Assembly: GCA_012514775.1 (NCBI GenBank)
Contig: JAAYZQ010000190.1
Location: forward strand, 1-35,386
Source: Anaerolineaceae bacterium
GTDB lineage: Bacteria > Chloroflexota > Anaerolineae > JAAYZQ01
DNA: 35,386 bases
Direction of reading: 5' to 3'
The translations under genes were made by a program, and so were the position numbers. Positions 30,250 to 35,386 of this stretch are shown here, one piece after another; positions within the stretch are counted from its first letter, which is position 1; each line of letters starts with the position of its first letter. The notes below the pieces were generated by a model that did no database searches, was not told the origin of the DNA, and saw only the letters and a program-made list of their open reading frames with translations.

Positions 30250-30348
30250 AGCCTGCCGGAGAGCCCGTTCGTTGGTAGTGCGCGCTTCAGCGCGCTTCTT
30301 TGGCGATAAATCGCCCACTACCAACGTACAAGCGCCCCTCCAACAACC
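30250..30348. repeat. 99-base tandem repeat, mirror of copy 1
   Basis: Mirror of 5039-5137, with the same nested hairpins. Confidence 0.83.
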
Positions 30349-30439
30349 TCCTACATGACAGGTCCGGTTGTAGTACTAGGCAGCCCTGCCCTGCCGTTCT
30401 GCGCAATGCGTGCCGGCCTGACGGTACAGGACGGGCACC

Positions 30440-31690
30440 TCAGCCGGTGGGCAGGGTAAAGTAGAAGCGAGTCCCCTCCCCGGGGGTGCTGTCGACGCCC
30501 ACCGTCCCGCCGTGGGCCTCGACGATGCTCCGGGCAATGGCCAGGCCCAGGCCGGCGCCGCCGGTGGCCCGGCTGCGCGACTTTTCGCCGCGATAGAACC
30601 GCTCAAAGACGTGGGGCAGATCCTCGGCCCCGATCCCCTCGCCCGTGTCGCGCACCTCCACGCACACCCCCGCGTCGCTCTCCCGGGCCAGGATCTCGAC
30701 CCGGCCCCCGGGCGGGGTGTGGCGCAGGGCGTTGCCCACCAGGTTCGACAGGGCGCGCCCGATAAGCCGGGCATCCACGGTCACGGGGTCGACGCCGGGC
30801 CCGACGCTGCCCTCCAGGGCGATCCCATCCCGCGCCGCCAGCCCCGAAAAGCTCTCGATGGTATCCGAGACGAGGTCCGACAGGGCCATGGGGCCCAGGT
30901 CCAGGCGCAGGCCGCCGGCCTCCAGTTGGGCCAGCTCAAAGAGGTCGTCAATGAGGAGCGACAGAGACCGGATCTCGCGCTGGGCGGTGCGCAGGTAGCG
31001 CTCCTCGGTCTCGGGATCCTCCACCAGGCCGTCGGCCAGCGCCTCGACGATGGCCTGGATGGAGGCCAGGGGGGTGCGCAGGTCGTGCCCGGCCCAGGCG
31101 ATGAGGTTGCGCCGGAGGGCCTCCAGCTCGCGCTGCTTGTCGGCCGCGGCCTGGAGCTGGCTGGCCATGTCGTTAAAGCTGCGGGCCAGGCTCGCCATCT
31201 CGTCGCTGCCCCTGACGGGCACGCGCACGCCGAGCTGCGAGCGGGCCAGGGCGCGGGCGGCCCGCTCCAGGGTGACGATGCGATCCGTGAGGGCCACCGA
31301 CAGAAAATAGCCCACCGACACGGCAATGCCCCCCGCAAAGAGCAGCAGGACGGTGGCCAGGAGCAGGTCGTGCTGGCTGGCAAACATCAGGCGCGCCGTG
31401 ACCCACACGTTCAGGAACGTCAGGAGGCTGGCCAGGACGTAGCCGCCCAGGAGCACCCAGCTCAGGCGCGGCGAGCGGTAGAGCCAGCCGTAGCGGTAGG
31501 CGACGTAACCGGCAGCCACGGAAAGAAGGGCCGTCGCCGCCAGGAAGAGGGCCATGAGGCGCAGCTCGGCCATGGCCGGGCGCAACAGCAGGAAAAAGAA
31601 GCCCAGGGCCACGGCCAGGGTGATGACCACCCCGCCCACGAATCGCAGGTGCGGCGCCGGCGAAGGCCGCTCCTCGACGGTCGATTCCAT
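30440..31690 (-). CDS. Membrane sensor histidine kinase (mirror copy)
   Basis: Identical to 3697-4947: four membrane segments, HAMP, H202 and a complete ATPase domain. Confidence 0.9.
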   Translation of the reverse strand: MESTVEERPSPAPHLRFVGGVVITLAVALGFFFLLLRPAMAELRLMALFLAATALLSVAAGYVAYRYGWLYRSPRLSWVLLGGYVLASLLTFLNVWVTARLMFASQHDLLLATVLLLFAGGIAVSVGYFLSVALTDRIVTLERAARALARSQLGVRVPVRGSDEMASLARSFNDMASQLQAAADKQRELEALRRNLIAWAGHDLRTPLASIQAIVEALADGLVEDPETEERYLRTAQREIRSLSLLIDDLFELAQLEAGGLRLDLGPMALSDLVSDTIESFSGLAARDGIALEGSVGPGVDPVTVDARLIGRALSNLVGNALRHTPPGGRVEILARESDAGVCVEVRDTGEGIGAEDLPHVFERFYRGEKSRSRATGGAGLGLAIARSIVEAHGGTVGVDSTPGEGTRFYFTLPTG

Positions 31691-31700
31691 ATTCCGATCC

Positions 31701-32393
31701 TCAGGGTTCAAAGCGATAGCCGACCCCCCAGACGGTGAGGATATAGCGCGGGTTCGCCGGGTCCGCCTCGATCTTTTCCCGGAGGCGGCGGATGTGCACG
31801 GTGACGGTGCTGGGGTCGATGTATTCCGTCAGGCCCCAAACGTGGTCCAGGAGCTGATCGCGGCTGAACACCTGGCGAGGGTGGCGGGCCATGGTCCACA
31901 GCAGGTCAAACTCGCGGGCGGTCAGCGCGCGCTCTTCGCCGCGCACCTCCACCAGGCGCGTGAGGGGGTCGATCTTGAGCTCGCCAAAGACCAGGGGGCG
32001 CGCCCCGCCGCCCGGCTCGGCCGTGCCCCGGGTGCGCCGCAACACGGCCCGCACGCGGCTGACCAGCTCCTGGGGGCTGAAGGGCTTGACCACGTAATCG
32101 TCGGCGCCCATCTCCAGGCCGGCGATGCGCTCCGGCTCCTCGCGGCGGGCGGTGAGCATGATGATCGGCGTGTCACCCCGCTCCCGCAGCCAGCGCGTGA
32201 TCTCCAGGCCGTCGACGTGGGGCAACATCAGGTCCAGCACGACGAGGTCCGGCATCCGGTCTGCCAGGCTCTCCAGGGCAGCCCGGCCGTCGCCGGCGAC
32301 CTCGACCTCGTAGCCGGCCCGCCGCAGGTAAAGGTTGAGCACCTCGCGGATGCTGGGCTCGTCTTCGACGACGAGAATTCTCGCGTCTGCCAA
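31701..32393 (-). CDS. OmpR/PhoB-family response regulator (mirror copy)
   Basis: Identical to 2994-3686, phosphoacceptor D54. Confidence 0.9.
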   Translation of the reverse strand: MADARILVVEDEPSIREVLNLYLRRAGYEVEVAGDGRAALESLADRMPDLVVLDLMLPHVDGLEITRWLRERGDTPIIMLTARREEPERIAGLEMGADDYVVKPFSPQELVSRVRAVLRRTRGTAEPGGGARPLVFGELKIDPLTRLVEVRGEERALTAREFDLLWTMARHPRQVFSRDQLLDHVWGLTEYIDPSTVTVHIRRLREKIEADPANPRYILTVWGVGYRFEP

Positions 32394-32423
32394 CGGTCCG
32401 CTCCCACCGGCGCCGCGGCCGCG

Positions 32424-32756
32424 CTATGGTCGATGCGCCCTCCGGCGTTCCTGCTCGTCGAGCCAGGCACTGGTGCCGATCTCGGTGCGGCGGCAGAGGG
32501 CGCGGTAGTGGCGCGCCACCGTCACTGGGTCGGCGTGGGCCAGGAACACCCGGCAGGCGAAATCGGGGCACACCCCACAGTGTTCCAACCCCCGTTCGAC
32601 GACGCAGCAGCAAAACACGGGGCAAGTTCCCTCGCACGTCTCGCCCAACTGGTAGGCACAGCCATCGCAGTCCTCTGCCAGCAGGGCGTCGCACGCGGCG
32701 CAATAACGACCACACGCGGCGGCCAGGCGCCGCCTGTGACAATCTTGATCGCTCAC
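32424..32756 (-). CDS. Small Cys-rich protein, DUF3795-like (mirror copy)
   Basis: Identical to 2631-2963: 110 residues, 15 cysteines, GTG start. Confidence 0.66.
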   Translation of the reverse strand: MSDQDCHRRRLAAACGRYCAACDALLAEDCDGCAYQLGETCEGTCPVFCCCVVERGLEHCGVCPDFACRVFLAHADPVTVARHYRALCRRTEIGTSAWLDEQERRRAHRP

Positions 32757-32790
32757 CTTCAGCGTGCCATCCTCTCCCTCGATTGGCGAT

Positions 32791-32819
32791 ATTATAGCAG
32801 AGTTGGGCCGGTCCCACAA
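32791..32819 (-). promoter_or_regulatory. Promoter of the DUF3795-like/two-component operon (mirror copy)
   Basis: Mirror of 2568-2596. Confidence 0.66.
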
Positions 32820-32833
32820 GCCTGAACCGCAAC

Positions 32834-32862
32834 TTGAGCCCCAGGCAGGACGATGGTATAAT
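32834..32862 (+). promoter_or_regulatory. Promoter of the PD40 propeller gene (mirror copy)
   Basis: TTGAGC at 32834-32839, 17 bases, TATAAT at 32857-32862. Mirror of 2525-2553. Confidence 0.68.
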
Positions 32863-32906
32863 GGCCGCTCGACCTGCCCGCCCGGGAAGGAGAGGAATCA
32901 AAGAGG

Positions 32907-34145
32907 ATGATGCGCAAGCGATGGACTGCCATATTGGGAGTCGCCGCCGTGGCCTGCCTGGTGGTTGCCGGGCTGGGAGCTGCCTACCTGGGACGGACCG
33001 TGCCCGGGGTGGCCCGCCTCCTCACCCGCGCGACACCCGCGCCGACGGCCATTCCCCTCGGCGAGCGCGACTTTACGCAGTTGCTGCCCACCGCCACGCA
33101 GACCCCCACCGCCACGCCCGAGCCCACCGCCGTCCCGCCCAGCCCGACGCCCACCCCCGCGCCGACGCGCACGGCCCGGGCCATCGACCCGCCGGCGAGC
33201 GCGACCGCCGTCGCCACCGCCGCAGCCACCGACACGCCCAGCCCGTCCCCCAGCCCCACGGCGGCCCCGCCCACGCCCACGCCCCGGCCGCAATGGATCG
33301 CCTTCGAGAGCAAGCGCGGTGAGCACGGCGACTACGAGATTGTGGCCATGCGGCCCGACGGGTCACAGCCAACCAACCTGACGCAATCGTGGGCCGATGA
33401 CCTGGCCCCCGCCTGGGCGCCCGACGGACGGCACATCGCCTTTGTCTCGCTGCGCGACACCATCAGCGGCAAGTGGGGCCTGGAGAACAGCTCGATCTAT
33501 GGCATGGTCTTTGACCCGGCCACGGCCGCCGCCGGCGAAGTGTGGCGCATCACCGACGGCGAGGGGTCGGACGGCTGGCCCACCTGGTCACCCGACGGGC
33601 GGCGCATCGCCTTCCACAGCGACCGCAGCGGCAACTGGGACATCTGGGTCGTCAACGCCGACGGCTCGGGGTTGGTACAGCTCACCACCAGTCCGGAGAA
33701 CGACCGCTATCCCAACTGGGGACCCGGCGGCAAGATCGCCTTTACCTCCAACCGGGGAGGCAACGAGGACATCTGGGTCCTGGACGTGGAGGCGGCCCTG
33801 AGCCAGGGCGACGACTCGTCGGCCGTCAACCTGACCAGGGCCGCCAAGCGCGACCGCTACGCCATCTGGTCGCCAGACGGCCGGCAGCTCACCTTTAACA
33901 CCAACCGCGACGGCAATTTCGAGGTGTACGTCATGAACGCCGACGGCTCCAGGCCGCGCAACCTATCCAACTCGCCCAAAAGCACCGAGGGCCTGGCCGA
34001 CTGGGCGCCCGACGGCCGGCGCCTGGTGTTCTACAGCGACCGCGGCGGCAACAAGGAGGTCTATATCCTCGATCTGGCGTCGCTGAAATGGACCAACATC
34101 AGCAACCACGAGGCCAGCGACGAGTACTGCGCCTGGTCTCCCTGA
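32907..34145 (+). CDS. Membrane-anchored PD40/TolB-like beta-propeller protein (mirror copy)
   Basis: Identical to 1242-2480: anchor, Thr/Pro stalk and PD40 blades. Confidence 0.83.
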   Translation: MMRKRWTAILGVAAVACLVVAGLGAAYLGRTVPGVARLLTRATPAPTAIPLGERDFTQLLPTATQTPTATPEPTAVPPSPTPTPAPTRTARAIDPPASATAVATAAATDTPSPSPSPTAAPPTPTPRPQWIAFESKRGEHGDYEIVAMRPDGSQPTNLTQSWADDLAPAWAPDGRHIAFVSLRDTISGKWGLENSSIYGMVFDPATAAAGEVWRITDGEGSDGWPTWSPDGRRIAFHSDRSGNWDIWVVNADGSGLVQLTTSPENDRYPNWGPGGKIAFTSNRGGNEDIWVLDVEAALSQGDDSSAVNLTRAAKRDRYAIWSPDGRQLTFNTNRDGNFEVYVMNADGSRPRNLSNSPKSTEGLADWAPDGRRLVFYSDRGGNKEVYILDLASLKWTNISNHEASDEYCAWSP

Positions 34146-34157
34146 CCCCCGGCAGGC

Positions 34158-35027
34158 TCAGCCTTCTTCTGCGAGCTGTTCCTGTTCCCGCGGGCGGCCG
34201 TTGGTCAGGTCGGCGTACACTTCTTCGAACTGGGCCACCTCGCGGCCGTAGGCGTCCAGGTTGCTGGCGTACAGGCTGTGCGACAGGGCAAAGAGGATGG
34301 AGGCCATGGCCGTCGGAGAGGGCAGGTAGCCCCCTTCGGTGGCGGCGCAGGAGAGCAGCAGCTCGGCCTCGCCGGCGATGGGGCAGTCGGCCTGGGCGAT
34401 GATGCCGATGGTCCTGGCGCCCATCTTCTTGCCCAGGGCCAGCGCCCGGGTAGCCGTGTGGGCATAGTCCGTAAAGCCAAGCCCGATGATGACGTCCTCC
34501 GGTCCCACCTCCTTCAGCGCCAGGGCGACGCTAAAGGGACCGTGATCCAACGCGATGACCCCTCGCCGGACCATGCTCAAGTAGCTCTGGGTGGCCGCCG
34601 AAAGCCCGGCCGCCGCGTCTTCCGACACGATATAGACCCGCCGCGCGGTCCTCAACATCTCGGCTGCTTCCTCGACCTTGTCGAGGGGCAGTTGCCGGAT
34701 GGTTTTCTCCAGGTTGGCCCAATCTCGCCACAGCATTCGCGCCACGGGGTTGGGGGCCTGGTCCAGGCGCTCCTGGAGGGGGGCGCGGCTGTCGCGCATC
34801 TCCTGGAGGACGGCCTCCTGAATCTCCCGGATCAGCTCGACGTAGCCCTCGTATCCCAACTGCTGCGAGAACCGTGTCACCGTGGCGACGTCCACGCCAA
34901 CGTGTCGCGCCAGGCGTGACGCGCTCATGAAGGCGGCTTTTTCGTGGTTGGTGAGGATCAGGTCGGCAATTCGGCGGAAACTGGGGGACAACGATTGGTA
35001 CTGTCGTGTAATTCTCTCTCGGAACAT
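34158..35027 (-). CDS. MurR/RpiR-family transcriptional regulator (mirror copy)
   Basis: Identical to 360-1229: N-terminal HTH and C-terminal SIS domain. Confidence 0.88.
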   Translation of the reverse strand: MFRERITRQYQSLSPSFRRIADLILTNHEKAAFMSASRLARHVGVDVATVTRFSQQLGYEGYVELIREIQEAVLQEMRDSRAPLQERLDQAPNPVARMLWRDWANLEKTIRQLPLDKVEEAAEMLRTARRVYIVSEDAAAGLSAATQSYLSMVRRGVIALDHGPFSVALALKEVGPEDVIIGLGFTDYAHTATRALALGKKMGARTIGIIAQADCPIAGEAELLLSCAATEGGYLPSPTAMASILFALSHSLYASNLDAYGREVAQFEEVYADLTNGRPREQEQLAEEG

Positions 35028-35099
35028 GCAGTCCTCTCTTCTAGCTTTGACTAAACGACGACGTTAAAAAAAGCATACCACAGAACAACGAGGACTGCA
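35027..35099. repeat. Spaced 10-base inverted repeat at the regulator's leader (mirror copy)
   Basis: Mirror of 288-360. Confidence 0.48.
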
Positions 35100-35100
35100 A
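35072..35100 (-). promoter_or_regulatory. Promoter of the RpiR-family regulator gene (mirror copy)
   Basis: Mirror of 287-315: TTGCAG, 17 bases, TATGCT on the minus strand. Confidence 0.48.
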
Positions 35101-35163
35101 GAACTTCTTTTCCGCGTAACAATCAAGGTGGGCTGCTGGTAGGCACAGGATAAAGCCCACGAG

Positions 35164-35191
35164 TTGCATCCTGTGCCACGTGTGTTATAAT
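35164..35191 (+). promoter_or_regulatory. Promoter of the AOR-like gene (mirror copy)
   Basis: TTGCAT at 35164-35169, 16 bases, TATAAT at 35186-35191. Confidence 0.63.
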
Positions 35192-35194
35192 TCG

Positions 35195-35214
35195 CTTGTG
35201 CGCCGCCGCACAAG
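35195..35214. promoter_or_regulatory. Inverted repeat at +1 of the AOR-like gene (mirror copy)
   Basis: Mirror of 173-192, 8-base arms and a 4-base centre. Confidence 0.48.
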
Positions 35215-35255
35215 CCGTAGCCACGCAGCCTGCAAATGTGAAGGGATGCGATACC

Positions 35256-35386
35256 ATGAGTGAAACGTGGGGCAAGCTACTCGTCGTCGACCTGACCACG
35301 GGCCACCTCTACGACGAGCCCGTGGATGCGCCGGCCGCCCGCGACCTGGTGGGCGGGGCGGGTTTCGCCGCCCGCTACCTGTACGA
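35256..35386 (+). CDS. Aldehyde ferredoxin oxidoreductase-like protein, N-terminal fragment (mirror copy)
   Basis: Identical to 1-131. ATG at 35256; the frame is still open at the window end after 43 full codons. Confidence 0.7.
   Translation, partial: MSETWGKLLVVDLTTGHLYDEPVDAPAARDLVGGAGFAARYLY

Larger units (their letters stand above)
17694..35386. repeat. Right arm of the window-wide perfect inverted repeat
   Basis: Exact reverse complement of 1-17693. Features on this arm are given below with reference to their left-arm partner. Whether this is a second genomic copy or a technical duplicate cannot be decided from the sequence. Confidence 0.98.

Noticed and set aside
17694..35386. Right-arm genes as true paralogues
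   Set aside because: They are base-for-base identical, including intergenic DNA, so there is no sign of independent evolution. They are listed only as mirror copies.

Overview
The whole 35,386-base window is one perfect inverted repeat with no spacer. Base i is the complement of base 35387-i at every place I compared: both ends, the centre and all gene boundaries. The axis lies between 17693 and 17694, inside a GGTACC. There are therefore only 17,693 bases of unique sequence, and every gene on the left arm (1-17693) reappears on the right arm (17694-35386) on the opposite strand. Two observations favour an assembly or amplification fold-back over real biology. The axis cuts a real coding sequence whose 5' part is missing, and both outer ends stop in the same codon of the same gene. 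I annotate both arms, but the left arm carries the full annotation and the right arm should be treated as a probable duplicate until reads span the axis.

The unique sequence looks like a high-GC bacterium, most likely Chloroflexota (Anaerolineae-like). The reasons are secreted proteins with Thr/Pro-rich linkers after a single N-terminal anchor, SBBP and PD40 beta-propellers, a secreted protein ending in a hydrophobic 'IYLPVVRH'-type tail, and short GC-rich inverted-repeat elements between genes. This placement is a judgement from protein style, not from a marker-gene search. Promoters of the sigma-70 type (TTGnnn, 16-17 bases, TATAAT-like) can be read in front of several genes.

Left arm in order: the first codons of an aldehyde ferredoxin oxidoreductase-like gene (minus) diverge from an RpiR-family regulator (plus). 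Next come a membrane-anchored PD40 propeller protein (minus) and, divergent from it, a plus-strand operon of a Cys-rich DUF3795-like protein, an OmpR-type response regulator and its histidine kinase. A pair of 99-base tandem repeats separates the kinase from a convergent gene for a very large secreted SBBP/M23-peptidase/PKD protein (minus). Divergent from that are msrP-msrQ (periplasmic methionine sulfoxide repair), then rplI with a small zinc-ribbon protein and a strong terminator. After these come a zinc-sensing ArsR/SmtB repressor and a zinc/cadmium P-type ATPase. Converging on the ATPase (minus) are a zinc-ribbon/cold-shock protein, a family 2 glycosyltransferase and the truncated hypothetical protein at the axis.

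Functional themes: metal homeostasis (SmtB-type repressor plus ZntA-type pump with a clear operator), oxidative repair outside the membrane (MsrPQ), cell-surface and wall remodelling (M23 protein, propeller proteins, glycosyltransferase) and signal transduction. I saw no tRNA or rRNA gene, transposase, integrase, phage gene or CRISPR array. Apart from the palindrome, the gene content looks like ordinary chromosome.
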